From: Grifola frondosa
Lineage: Eukaryota > Basidiomycota > Agaricomycetes > Polyporales > Grifolaceae
NCBI GenBank assembly: GCA_001683735.1
Contig: LUGG01000015.1
Span: 1-64,000 of the forward strand
DNA length: 64,000 bases
Direction: 5' to 3'
The position numbers and the translations under genes were made by a program. Within the stretch, counting starts at the first letter, position 1. Each line of letters begins with the position of its first letter. Below, piece by piece: positions 34,644-46,403 of the stretch. The notes under the pieces were generated by a model, which saw only the letters and a program-made list of their open reading frames with translations, ran no database searches and was not told the origin of the DNA.

Positions 34644-34939
34644 AATTGAGAATGAATATGGATGACGTGGGGCAAGTAAGACGCGTGGCGCCATTACAAG
34701 GGGTTTCCTACGAAATGAAAGGTCAGATGAAAAACTAGAGAGCGACACAGACACTTACACCCTGGATAAGTATCACTGCCCGCACATCTTCACATCAGTT
34801 ACGGAGACAAACTGAGAGCTCTGCAACTCACCGCCCTGCTTTCATGAGCGCAACGGCCACCTCGAGAAGTGGTGGCTAATCTTCTTGTTCGGTTGCCAGC
34901 TTGTCGGAGCAACGAAAAAAGTACGACGAATGATAAACG

Positions 34940-35257
34940 AAAGCAATATTGTCGTGCGCATCCACCGAAGCTTCTGCTGCACTATAATGCTCCCGACACG
35001 AATCGCCCACCAACATACGAAGAGCAATATTATCGTGCGCATCCACCGAAGCTTCTGCTGCACTATAATGCTCCCGACACGAATCGCCCACCAACATACG
35101 AAGAGCAATATTATCGTGCGCATCCACCGAAGCTTCTGCTGCACTATAATGCTCCCGACACGAATCGCCCACCAACATACGAAGAGCAATATTATCGTGC
35201 GCATCCACCGAAGCTTCTGCTGCACTATAATGCTCCCGACACGAATCCCCCATCAAC
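34940..35257. repeat. 81-bp tandem repeat, about four units
   Basis: The word catccaccgaagcttctgct recurs at 34959, 35040, 35121 and 35202, exactly 81 bp apart; units are nearly identical (gtcg/atcg at one site, cgcc/cccc at the last). 81 is a multiple of three and the unit has no stop in several frames, so ORFs appear on both strands; no gene structure supports them. It lies just upstream of the debranching-enzyme N-terminal half. Confidence 0.93.
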
Positions 35258-35658
35258 CCGACGAGCAATGAAAAAAGTTGAGTGAAAGCACGATTGTCGC
35301 GCGGATGTGAGTTGAGACTCGCATTACATAACCAATCAACTTGGGCAAGAACGGCGCGGCTCCGCCCGCCCAATCCGATTCCCTTCTTGTAAGTTTGTCC
35401 CCGCATACGCGACGCAAATATTCTTAGTACGTATACCGCCATCCATCATGGTTACTAATACGATGCCCGGGCCCACTATCTTTCTAAGTAGGGTCTGCAA
35501 TTGGGTGGTATAGAGATTACTATGGGAAGGAGAAACACGACAATACTACACATATCTACACATATCGCCGAGACCTATGATGTCCTCCATTGTACGACTC
35601 TGCCATCCTGCGAAACATCAGAGTTCGTCTTTCCGAATATAATGCGATGGGATGGGAC

Positions 35659-38190
35659 TCACTTCATAACCGCCGGAGTATGGGTAAAGTCATACTTAGA
35701 CGGCTGCGGCGACAACGCCTCCATGTCAAAGTCGGACAGTGTTTCTAGCCAGCGCCGACTATACGCATTGATAGGAAGCCCCGCGGGGGCACGACTGGAA
35801 GACTCTTTCTGGGACTCCACGCGAAGGTGAGGGTGAGCACCGCGGGTGCTCTTGTTCCCCGAACTCAGACGCAATGTCCGGTATGCGGCGTCAAACACTC
35901 GAATCCAGTCGGCAAGTAAGGGGTTCCTCCAAGGCTTAACAAGAACGCTATATTCCACGACACCATTCTCATTGTCGGATTCGTCTGAGCTTGTGCCTGA
36001 AGTTCCGAGTTCCATCAGCATGTTAACATGCCGGCGGAGATCCGAATATTCTGCAGCAGCTTCAAGACGGCGCACATGCAACTGCCAACCAGTGAGTGAA
36101 TGCAAAGGTGAATAGGCAGAGATACTCACGTTTCGCTTTCTCTCCTCTCTTCTAGCCTTCTGATCCTGCTCTGCTACCTCTGATTCGGGCATGGACGTTT
36201 TTCCGTAGACTCTACGAAGATGCTTGAGATGTGTCTGAAAAGATGTTTTTACTTTAGCTCGATCAGTGCAAGAGTAAACGCCCATCGCCAAAAAGCTGTC
36301 GACAAAGATTCTAGCCACAGACTCGTTCCAAGGCGTTTTAGGGGAAGATCTGAGATCGGGGCGAAAGTTGTTCGCCGCACAGCAGGGACCCGAGGAAGGG
36401 TTATAGCTCTCTACTTCGTTCAGAGAAGCGATAAATCGAAGATCAAATTTGGAGTTTGATTGACTTCGTTCCATCAGCAACCTAGTGTGGCGTTGAACAT
36501 CTCTCTGAGAATGGGAAGCATCAATGAGCTATATTGATTATGATCCATTGTAGAAAGCATACCGCTAGGATGACAGTGGCCTGATCGCGGGGCTTAGGAA
36601 GTCCAGTACCTTTGCGGGCCTTAAGAGTTGGGGCAATGTGATCTTCCATATCAAAGGCGGAATCGTCGCCATCATGGCGGTCGTTGTCGTTTGGAATTGG
36701 GCTGGGGTGACGCGATTGAGACTCCTTGGTTTGTCTGTCCAGCCAAATTGCCATGGCGTCGACAAGTCGTCCCATCTCATTAGTAAGGCCCCGTATATCT
36801 CTTTGCATCCCGAGCATATCGTCTCGAGAGGCGGGAATAAACTATGGTTGCGCATCATCGTCAAATATGGGAGAGGCATATCATTTATGCTCACATTAGG
36901 GTCTCCCCTACCGGCGGGAAGTGACGAACTGGGTACGTTTGTGTGGGGCGCAGGAGCAGCACGAGAAGCATGAGGAGACTAGGCGTGAAATCAGTTTCTG
37001 AAATAGATATTATAAATGTAAAACATACATGATGATGGTCTGGAGCCATATGTCTCCCAGAAGAAAAAGACGGGCCACCATCTGGTGCTAGAATTTAAGA
37101 AAATTGAAAATTGAAAATAGAATATGAATAGGCACACCGGGATTCGAGGTGGAAGAGAGAAAAGCAAAAGAGCCATGCAGGGAAGTAGAATGTCTGGACG
37201 GAACAGCCGCTGGATGCGCATGGTTTTGAGGATTGTGTAGTTGTGATGATCCGGAGAGAGGGTAATTTGCACCATTTTCTAAATGCTGATAATGAGTACA
37301 ATGAATAGAACAAAAAACTCCATTTTCCGACCTTGCCGCGCCGACGATTGAGCCGTCATGTCGCCCATTTTACTAGATCCATGCACATCATTGAATTCAG
37401 AGCTCTGTGGTATATAATATGGTCAGACAGACATCATACCGCCAAGATAAACTTCAAACCATTCGAGAGTCCGGCGTCCGCAGCTTCTTCGCCATCAATC
37501 TAGACGAACTAGAAGAGAATGATCCGTCCATACTATCATCTTCACTAGTAGCATGGTTGTGAGTCGTGTGCCTATATCGTTTGCTACAAAAGTTAGCTAG
37601 TATGAATATGGACCTTGAATGCGAGAGAAGTTCGAACTGACGTGGGAATGGTGCTATGTACTGGTGAAAAGGTGCGGCCGGGCCACCTACGGTGGTGAAG
37701 GGGACGTTCGTGAGTCTCCTGGGTACGACCGATGTGAGATTCAACCATTGGATAAAGATTAGACTGATCATTCATGTCTTCTGATCATAAACGCTTGTCA
37801 GTATGTCATCCGACACCAGATTTCAGTGGCCATCCTACCTGTCTTGGACTGCTGATTCACGGATGGCTGAGCAAATGTCCCCGGGAACCCCGATGAGCCA
37901 GAGCTGCGTGGGTGGACTTGCCCGCCTAGTAGAGCAGAACGTTTGTGTGTACTGCGCACTACAACAACAAATGATAACTCGCACCTGTACCGAATTGAGC
38001 GTCCGCGCCATGCCCATGTTCTTCTGGGTTCCCCGAAGGAGTAGAAGTAGACGGAGATAGAGGATTTGCTGCAAAATCTGAGTACCAGTAAGTGCCTGTT
38101 CAGCGATGTTTACGTTGTCATAACCGTACCGAAGACAAAAGGCGTGAAAACCCTTTCTTCCTGCGATTCTATGTCTATGTCTTCGGACAT
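35659..38190 (-). CDS. basidiomycete hypothetical protein (SSDES-type), multi-exon
   Basis: The clearest exons are 35659-36480 and 36566-36817 on the minus strand: MLGMQRDIRGLTNEMGRLVD, a Pro/Asp-rich linker, ARKGTGLPKPRDQATVILA, an intron, then FDLRFIASLNEVESYNP, TPWNESVARIFVDSFLAMGV, HLKHLRRVYGKTSM, GTSSDESDNENGVVEYSVLV, KPWRNPLLADWIRVFDAAYR, RAPAGLPINAYSRRWLETLS. I recall this SSDESD..Y.V..K.WR plan from large expanded families of uncharacterised Agaricomycete proteins. Upstream exons with Ser/Pro-rich charged text reach a possible start at 38190 (MSSDIDIESQEERVF), but their splicing is uncertain. An intron at about 36075-36130 also seems likely. No enzyme motif; function unknown. Confidence 0.5.
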
Positions 38191-38231
38191 ATTGACCTGA
38201 GATGAGGGAGCGGCGACAAACGACGACAAAG

Positions 38232-38262
38232 GTTGCGGCGAGGGGAATCGAACTCTTTGAAG
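38232..38262 (-). other. tRNA 3'-half-like sequence
   Basis: On the minus strand agttcgattcccctcgccgc resembles a T-arm plus acceptor strand, and its GTTCGATTCC matches the internal B box of tRNA genes. No matching 5' acceptor strand or clear anticodon arm is found upstream, and the 5' T-stem pairs poorly. It is perhaps a tRNA relic or tRNA-derived repeat. Confidence 0.25.
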
Positions 38263-38497
38263 CGCTCGACCACCCTTCGACGATCAGCCAGATCTCATCT
38301 TCCTGGAAGTTTATCTATTTAGACAGCTATAGAATCAATCAAATCGTTTCTATCCACTTTATCCAATTCATCTGGGGTTAGGTTCAGATAGTTGTTTTAA
38401 CGGCCCTTATCCCGGGAATTAGATCACTCCCGTACGCCCCCAAAGTTCACCCAAATGACAGAACTGTTTTGCCCGTTCGCTAATCTCTGGCTCAGAA

Positions 38498-39022
38498 ATG
38501 CTTCAAACCTCTGACGCTGCTATCCACAGGACTTTACACTTTTTTGGTCGCGCCGAATTCATTATCATTTATGACAATACGCAGAGCATCACCACCCACG
38601 ACTGGGTGTCTGTGCGGGTGTTTATTGTGCAGCATCATCCACTTCATACATGTATGTTCCTTTACCCTTTCATCGTGAGAGCATATGTAACTTGTCACCA
38701 CTACAACAGATGAAATTAGTGTTCGGGAGAATGACAATCATCGAGATCTGTTCACTGGACAAATCCAGATGGATTCCCGCTTCTTCTGCGATGCGGTAGG
38801 CCCTTTTTTGGATATTCGAGCCGCTTCTAACCGCCGTCTTCATAGTTCACCCAGACTTTAGTGTGGTTCCCAATGGGCTCGGCGCGCTTTCAGCTCACCT
38901 TCACATATTTGCTGGAGTTTTCTGATTTCATGAAAACATTTATTGATGGAATGATTTTGGACATGAATCGGCAACGTCCTCTTGGAGGATATATCATGCC
39001 AACCCGGATATATTGTACCTGA
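38498..39022 (+). CDS. small unrecognised protein, three exons
   Basis: Exons 38498-38651, 38710-38795 and 38846-39022 join in frame into 138 residues ending YIMPTRIYCT. Introns (58 and 50 nt) have GTATGT and GTAGGC donors and CAG/TAG acceptors. The protein has alternating hydrophobic strands (RAEFIIIYDNTQSITTHDWV, SVRVFIVQHHPLH, IQMDSRFFCDA, FTQTLVWFPMGSARFQLTF), which suggests a small beta-rich fold followed by a helix. There is no signal peptide or known motif. The clean splice chain is the main evidence. It lies between a tRNA-like relic and the large duplication; an expressed orphan is possible. Confidence 0.5.
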
Positions 39023-39051
39023 TGTACTTAGACTTATTCTGTATTCTGTAT

Positions 39052-40231
39052 GATCCGCGCGCACTGGATTCGAAATACGGAGCAATCTACTATCGGGCTG
39101 GAAGGCTAGGTCTTGCTTAATAGTATTTGCGTAGCGTGTATCCCTCGGAAGAATCGGAAGAATCGGAAGAATCGGAAGTTCTATTTACTGCTTATCTTAT
39201 GATTCTCGTATGCTGGTATGTGCGTATCCGGACGGAAGAATAGCCTGCCAGAGTGCCTGCAAGAGAGCGAGATCCGGACATGAGAATAGCCCGTAAGAGA
39301 GTGCCTGTAAACTAGCCTTATGCCTAGCCACATGCGGCACCGCATCCAGAAAAGGCGACATTTCGCTGGCGACGAAGCGCATACATATACACGAAAATAT
39401 CTGCTCCGCTTTCAAGACAGGAGCACGGAAGGTGGCGCGACAGCAGACCAGCGGGCTCATCTCCCTGCGGTGTGATGGTGCCGGTAAAATGCGTTCGATC
39501 CTGTCGTTCGCCTCCAATGGGGCTAGGGAAAACGCCTCCTCCGAGTTGCCTAAGAATGTCGCCAAGGTCATTAGGTAGTTCGGGAAGGTTCCGGGAGATA
39601 CCTGCGGATCCGGCTGAATGCAAGGCTATACCGTTGATGATTCCGTTAGGTACATTTTCGAAGAAATCTCCTATTGAGGATCGGGAACATATCAAACCAA
39701 AAAGATTATTGCGAGATACCACTTACTTCCGACGGACGATCCACGCGCACTGGATTCGAAACACGGAGCAATCTACTATCGGGCTAGAAGGCTAGGTCTT
39801 GCTTAATAGTATTTGCGTAGCGTGTATCCCTCGGAAGAATCGGAAGAATCGGAAGAATCGGAAGTTCTATTTACTGCTTATCTTATGATTCTCGTATGCT
39901 GGTATGTGCGTATCCGGACGGAAGAATAGCCTGCCAGAGTGCCTGCAAGAGAGCGAGATCCGGACATGAGAATAGCCCGTAAGAGAGTGCCTGTAAACTA
40001 GCCTTATGCCTAGCCACACGCGGCATCCAGGGCTAGGGAAAACACCTCCTCCGAGTTGCCTAAGAATGTCGCCAAGGTCATTAGTTAATTCGGGAAGGTT
40101 CCGGGAGGTACCTGCGGATCCGGCTAAACGCAGGGCTGTACCGTTGATGATTCCGTGAGATACATTGCCACAGAAATCTCCTATTGAGGACGTGATCGGG
40201 AACATATCAAACCAAAAAGATTATTGCGAGT
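39052..40231. repeat. direct duplication, 686-bp period, second copy internally deleted
   Basis: Copy 1 39052-39718 and copy 2 39738-40231 share gatcc.cgcgcactggattc at the start and aaccaaaaagattattgcga at the end. Between them most bases agree, including three or four atcggaaga microsatellite steps. Copy 2 lacks about 170 bp corresponding to roughly 39345-39515. Each copy also contains a diverged ~50-bp internal pair (atccggacggaagaatagcc / atccggacatgagaatagcc). Minus-strand frames in both copies (SSIGDFFENVPNGIINGIAL and its relative) differ mostly by substitution, so a coding relic is possible, but I recognise no protein. Confidence 0.9.
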
Positions 40232-40465
40232 ATACGCACTTCTGATAGGCCGAGGGTGCCATTGGACCAATGAGATAACACCATTCCATGAGGGTTTTGG
40301 AAGCAAGCAAGACATGTGTTGAATTCTAGTGCAGCTTAATCAGCAACAGCGACGCAATGTACCTAGTATCCCATTTGTAGATCAAGAGACCCTCTACCCA
40401 TTGTAGCAGACGTACATACGAGAAGCAAAGAAGGATTAGCAAGAGCTATTCATGAACGAGAAACG

Positions 40466-41788
40466 TCAGAGCCAGATGAATGGAAACGATGGAAAAAACC
40501 CATCCCATGAAGCGACCGCACGATCTGCGGCACTCCCATTCTCAAACGGGGTCCGCACCAGGCTCAACTCTTGCTCCTGCTTCACCGCTGCTATGCAACA
40601 AGCTACATGCCTTAGTGGAATAGTTGCAATGGGTTTAGTCCTCAATACCGCTCGGCACGACGGGCAAGTATATTGTGGGCGCGGTGACCGTTCGTACGCT
40701 TCCACAATTCGAATCTGGATCTCGCGGCGCACGTGTTCGGGAAGATGTGGATCCTCAAGGGCAGCGCGGTACTCCGGGGATGCCAAGCGCTCAGGGTCGT
40801 AGTCAGGATGTTGCTCCAGGTATTGCAAGAGCGTGGTGTTGAACCAGTCCTTCAAACAATTTTCGCAGAAGGTGTGGCCACATACGAGACTATATACAAC
40901 GTCACAGCTGATAATCAGCACCAATATAATAGTACACATAGAAGGAAAACATACGTGAAAGGTGTCCACATCATCGTCATACAAACCCCGCATAAGACGT
41001 GATCCTCAAGTTCTGAAACAAGCTTGGGACAAGGCGATCAGAAAAAAAAGTGACTATAAGGAGTTTTCACTCTGACAATACCTTCTCAAGTCTCTCTTCC
41101 GCCTGTATTTGATATTCTGCTACGAGGTAATTCGCTTCCTAAATTCCAGGATAGATTTGATATCTGTGAGGATAATCGTCCAGAAATCGTGCGGATACAA
41201 ACCTACCTCTGCAGACTTGTGCAACCTGCCATTTTCCTGAAATAATCATTAAGACATTAGGATCTGAAGTAGGTCAAGGCTTCACGTACTGCTTGCGCTT
41301 CAACGAGCTGCTGTAAACCTACCTCTGCAGACTCCCGCAACCTGCCGTTTTCCTGAAATAATCATTAAGACGTTAGGATCTGAAATAGGTCAAGGCTTCA
41401 CGTACCGCTTGCGCTTCAGCGAGCTGCTGTAAACCTACCTCTGCAGATTTCCGCAACTTGCCATTTTCCTGAAATAATCATTAAGACGTTAGGATCTGAA
41501 ATAGGTCAAGGCTTCACGTACCGCTTGCGCTTCAGCGAGCTGCTGTTGCAGAGCATCCACCAGGCCTGAACTTGATTTGGATTCATTTGGCAAATCGTCC
41601 TCAGAGGAAGTAATTTCGATAACATCCATCGACAGCACGGGAGCCTTCGATTTTCCGCATCGCGTGCGAGGCTTCTTCGACCTGACGGCTTTCTTCTTCA
41701 ACAGGGCAGGTCCGTCCTCATCCGAAGAGAGTACGATGACACTGGCGTCTTGATGGGACTGCCGCCTTCTTGAAGAGGCGGCGTCCAT
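40466..41788 (-). CDS. RING-finger E3 ligase-like protein with coiled coil, seven exons
   Basis: Exons 41522-41788, 41406-41468, 41290-41352, 41207-41236, 41082-41138, 40955-41004 and 40466-40889 join without stops into 317 residues. The N-terminus is charged and low-complexity (VIVLSSDEDG, DVIEITSSEDD; both resemble SUMO-interacting motifs, hydrophobic plus acidic). A coiled coil follows, built from repeated ENGxLRxSAEVGLQQLxEAQA exons. Then comes a C3HC4 RING: CGVC, CGHTFCENC, and CPSC after a ~45-residue insert with Tyr/Pro/Glu. Such proteins transfer ubiquitin; the SIM-like starts would fit a nuclear, SUMO-targeted ligase, but that is inference. The gene is complete with good splice sites. 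Intron 40890-40954 splits the RING. Confidence 0.78.
41237..41521 (-). repeat. tandemly copied exon-intron unit, 116-bp period
   Basis: The word cttcacgtac recurs at 41280, 41396 and 41512, exactly 116 bp apart, with the flanking sequence almost unchanged. Each unit is a 53-nt intron plus a 63-nt exon (21 codons, three heptads). The duplication includes the splice sites, so each new copy adds a spliced exon in phase 0. A partial unit lies at each end (end of exon 1 and exon 4). Confidence 0.92.
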
Positions 41789-42063
41789 TGGTAACTAAGC
41801 TCGCAGTGGAAGTAGAAGAAGGAAGCAGTTGTCACGCAATAGTCACAAATCGCGCGACAAGTCCGTACTTTACGCGGCGCGGTCCCTCGATTTTCAAGTC
41901 CCGACAAATCACATAACAGACGGCTCTTCGTCAAATACCATGCCGGTGAGGTCGACACATTCCAGCCTATGTATCTTCCGTGTACGCTTTCCTTCATTCG
42001 TAAATTATATAGGTTGAATTAATTATAGTCGCTCGCAAGTAATGTATGTGTAAAATGAAACTG

Positions 42064-44126
42064 CTATAGAATGTAAATAGTTATAGGCTTAGCTTGAGAG
42101 CTCGTCGGCCTGACTGGAGCGATACGCGTTCCAGCACCACCGTTAATATCTTCATCAACATCCATAGCATATTTATCACCTTGCGAGAGAGATGCTCTAG
42201 AGGTCGGGTCGGATGTGAGGTCATCCGCCAACCTTCTCAAATTCGATCCAAGCTTTCGTACTTCTCCCCGCATGTGTTGCATATCAGCACGCATTACATC
42301 CCATGGAAGGGGCGGAGTTTCTGCTCTGACTGCAAGGTCCACATCGTCTACATCCATCGGTACTTCATCGGCTGCTGCGCTGATATTACCCGAATAAACG
42401 CCTTCAGGTAGACGAGACATTAAGGCTACCATCGCATCAGTCAAACGTGCGAGATGGAGACCATGATGTTGCATCTGCTGCCTCATCTCTGATAATATCA
42501 GCTGCACTAGCATCAGCGTCACGAACCCATACCGACAAATTAGAACACGTACATCACTGGATGGTTCTGCTGGAGCACTTGGAACATGTTCAATGATCGA
42601 CGACATCATTAACGAGTGGTTAGAGGCCACAAGCGAGGCGGGAACAGGCTATGAAAAAATCAATTCTTTTGCAAACGTAAGTGAGCAATACGAGTCAACC
42701 ACACCTCAAGTTTCACGGGCCTTTCCTCTTGACCAGATCCCACTATTGCGGGAGATGGGGACCGCGGAGCTGGCATCAACGTAGCACCACCCAATGGAAG
42801 AACATGGTGACTGTCGCGAGCATGGGACGGAAGCACGAACTATGAGAGGATATCAGCATTACAAGAAGGAACAGCAATAACTGAACATATTACACTTGCA
42901 CCTATGACTCTCGGAGACGTATCCTCCTTGTTTGTCGCTGGTATGGCGTCGGTCGAGGATGCAGGCGGGGAAGTAACGAACTACAAAGAGTGATCAGAAT
43001 GTGCTGTTAGAGATGGTGACGGATATCTATACCTCCTGACATCTGTGACTGGCCTGAGTAACTGGATCTGGATGTACGATTGCTGGAGAGGACGTCTGTA
43101 TGACACCGGCTGACGCTACGTGAAGGTTACGGGCGCTAGTTTGAGTGGCAGCACACTAGGTAGAAGGTCAACTTCCATTCAAACCAATAGAAGAAATGCA
43201 ACAGACCTTGCGATATTCCCAACGACTTCGGTTCTTTGGTGAGGATACGGCAATAGAGTGGGCCGGGATGTAACCTTTGATGGGCTGTGGGGAGCACGGT
43301 GGATGCGTTCTCGGTTGCCATCACTTTCAAGGAGTTCAAGCGGATATGCTCCGGGGACAGGAAGATTTGATACTGAAGTGCCGCCGCCACGGATTCCCGT
43401 TTTCGCCTTATCTCGGATGCGCGAGCCAAGAGGAGTCAATGATCCTGGTGAGCTACTAGTGTCGGAATCCGAGTCTGTACTTTCTTCCTATGAAGTGTTA
43501 CCAATAAATAGCTGCGGCATCAATAAAGAGATATAGGACTTACAGAAACCGTTGTCACAAACCGGCGTGCCCTTTTGGGGGTAGCGGTTCGAGGTGACAG
43601 AGGGACGCGATGTATATCTTCATCACTGCCGTCATGAGTACTAATCCTAGGGCGTTTCCTATAAATGTTGCTCAGAGTTGACAAGTGGTACTCTGATTTA
43701 TGTCTGCGACTTACGCAGGGATAGTGCTAGCTAGCGAACTGATGGAGCGATGCAGACTTGGATCAAGGGTGCTAACGGTTTCCCCAAGAAATTCGGCTGT
43801 TGCATCCTCAGTGACAGCATTGTTGTCTACGTCTAGCAGTCTATTGGTCAGTTGACACGAGTTTGTTAGATGGTGGTCCTTACCTTCGACGAAATGACGA
43901 GTGGCCGGAGAAACGCTATGGGTGCTTGAATTGAGCGATGCAACGACACAAGAACCAGAGGTAGGTGGTGAGTGGGGAGGACGTGTATGCGCAGAGCCTG
44001 TTCTAGTAAAATGTGGCCAGGCTGCATGCACGTTCAGCACTTTCTCGAAGTCGAATATGCCATGAGCGTACCTCTGATAGTGCGCACTTCAGTCTTTGTC
44101 ACTTGAAGTTCGATGAAATCCGACAT
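42064..44126 (-). CDS. basidiomycete hypothetical protein, about ten exons, intact
   Basis: From ATG 44126 (MSDFIELQVTKTEVRTIRG..) exons join cleanly through introns of 40-75 nt: TGSAHTRPPHSPPTSG, EDVDNNAVTEDATAEFLGET, AKRPRISTHDGSDEDIHRVP, KRARRFVTTVS, EESTDSDSDTSSSPGSLTPL, a Pro/Ser-rich middle, then EPVPASLVASNHSLMMSS, an in-frame 51-nt intron (about 42495-42545), and a helical end LILSEMRQQMQHHGLHLARL, MRADMQHMRGEVRKLGSNLR, finishing ITIYIL at 42064. About 480 residues, mostly disordered with a C-terminal coiled coil resembling that of the SSDES-type gene at 35.6-38.2 kb. Possibly the N-terminal half of the same family. No enzyme motif. No frameshift was found, unlike the conserved genes nearby. 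Confidence 0.6.
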
Positions 44127-44469
44127 GGTTGCCAGGCGGGGCGTGACGAGATTAGTTATATAGCAATGAGGATTAACAGGGATTAATATACTTGATATTT
44201 TTTTTAAAAAGAGCTCGGCGGAATCGGAGATTTGATGAAGGATGATTCGGACGCATTTTGGTCACGTTTCAAACAAGCGCTCAACGTTCAACGTTTAGCC
44301 CGTCCAGCACGACTCATCCAAACTAGCGGTTCTGGGGTGCTCGACCGCACAGTTACCCGCAAGATCGCTGTTTCCGGCAAGATCTTCAGTCCTGCGTACT
44401 GATTGATGCATGTCGTACGTTGGCCCCGCACTCCTCTACACTTCCCATCTTCCTTCAGTACATCTTACG

Positions 44470-46141
44470 ATGACATTAGCAGAATTATACTCCACCGCAT
44501 ACGTAGACACATTTACATTGACGGCAGGCCATAGCACGACCGTCAACTGTGTTTGCTTCTCTCCTGATGGCAGCTACCTGGCCAGTGGCGGTGACGATAG
44601 CGCTCTGATCATTTGGAGTATCACCGATGGCACTCTTTTGTACAGACTATTACTCAAGAGCCCTGTGGACTGCGTACTATGGCATCCAAAGGTCTCCGGC
44701 ACTATTTTGGTTGGATGTCGAAGTGGAAAGTTATTTCAACTGCATGACCTTTCTCTGGTGCGCTTTTTACTTCTCAGTATTTCAGTTTGCTGAAGTTGCT
44801 TACAGATCAGCAGCAAAAGGAATGAGATCCGCATAGGCATTCGCGGTCCCATCCACTGCCTTGACTATGATGTCTCTACTATGTGTCTTGCTATTGGGGT
44901 GGGCCACGAGGTGCACATTACACGCGAGCATGAGCAACGTGAGTTGATCCACTATCATTGGCCCTTCTGACCGTTTTCTCCTTCATAGATGAGTATTCTG
45001 GCGACGTGAAGATTCCCGCTCCACCCGCATTGCAGCACCGGCATCAAACACTGATCTAAGACTACGTGCGGTAGCTGTTAAATTTTACAGGAACGGGAAG
45101 AATCTCATCGTATCTTACATGGCCCACGGAATTTTGTAAGATTGTCATTGTTCCTTCCTTTACCAAGCATAGCACTTACAGCTATGGTTCAGATGCTGGG
45201 ATCTGGACACTCGTTCTCAAATATGGGCAATTGTTCCACCTCAGGAGACTCCGAATATGTGAGACGAACTCCGTTTGGATGTCGTTTGATGTGTGCTGAT
45301 TTTATTGCCCTATTACTGCAGAGCATCTTCGGCGTTAAGCTCGAATGGACGCAGCATTATCGTCTACAATCTAGTAGATGGCGTACAGTCATATGACATC
45401 GGATTGTTTAAGAAGCAAACACCGAGGCATCACTACAAATTTGACTGTCCCCCGCGCTCCAAACATTGCTTGCAAGTCGCGTATCTGCATCAAGGACGAG
45501 CCGTTGTTTGTGGAACGACCACAGGAAATGTCTATGTGTGGGAGGCCGCAACTGGAGATTACTTCCAGGTCCTTAATCATAACGGTGCGTTGGCTGGTAT
45601 CTGCAAGTACCGCGCTCTCATATAGTTGCAGACCATACGATTCAAGCCGTTGATGCAAGTATTCAGAACCTTTTCTGTCGACATTCTGTTTATCGAGCTG
45701 CACAGACATGTCAGCGTGGAGATGCCAATTACATTGCCACTGCATCTGTCGGGAGGGGACAAGAGACATACGTGAAAATATGGCGCGCCAAAATCTGTGA
45801 GATCATTATTTACATGAAAGGGAAAAATCTACTAACGTGGACATCAGCTCGTGTGCATCAAGAATATAAGTTACGTGACGTAGTTACAGATGTGTTGCAT
45901 GGCGTAATGGTAAGTCGACATTGACATTGTGAATACTGAATATCAGCTCACTAATGGTACTAAGTCATATCCTCTATTTGGACGAAATGAGGTTGGCCAA
46001 GGAACGGCCATATTTTTTATGGCCGTAACTTTCATCTTTGCCGCATGCAGCTCCTACGTTGTGTCAGGGACAATCTCGTGGAGTGCATTGACCAAAGTGA
46101 TCGTCGGTTTGGTGAGTTCGGCATCCTCTTGTTACTGCTAG
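44470..46141 (+). CDS. WD40-repeat protein with C-terminal membrane anchor (copy 1)
   Basis: Exon 1 44470-44757 encodes YVDTFTLTAGHSTTVNCVCF, SPDGSYLASGGDDSALIIWS and VDCVLWHPKVSGTILVGCRS; later exons continue with IRIGIRGPIHCLDYDVST, YMAHGIL, WDLDTRSQIWAIVPP, LQVAYLHQGRAVVCGTTTGN, VYVWEAATGDYF, YIATASVGRGQETYVKIWRA. The start at 44470 (not the upstream ATG at 44410) is chosen because copy 2 at 53317 has the same 17-residue head. The end carries one hydrophobic helix (GTAIFFMAVTFIFAACSSYV), so the beta-propeller is probably tail-anchored. A one-base gap near 45030 breaks the frame relative to copy 2. Probably a scaffold; partners unknown. Confidence 0.65.
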
Positions 46142-46403
46142 TCATACTGAGAAATCTTCAGCTCCGTCGTCTCTGGTTGGCATTTACTCTTCTGAGTATC
46201 AACACCTGCGATGCGGCCACCAGAATTCAGCGGGCAGCCTTGGAGATGCAAGGCCGCATCCAGAATTGGATGTTTGAGAGAATACGGTCGGAATTACGGC
46301 AGTTTTCTCAAATTCCCGAGGTTTAGGAACCTGTGTTATATGGATCGCATTGTGCGACGGAGGTAGGATACGAATCATTCCTGTAAAATTCTTCAATTCA
46401 TGT

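Noticed and set aside
34842..35442. Repetitive ORFs on both strands over the 81-bp repeat
   Set aside because: Same artefact: a stop-free repeat of 3n length. No start context, motif or introns.
38221..38290. Complete tRNA gene
   Set aside because: Only a B-box and 3' acceptor-like strand are present; the T-stem has mismatches and no 5' half could be folded.
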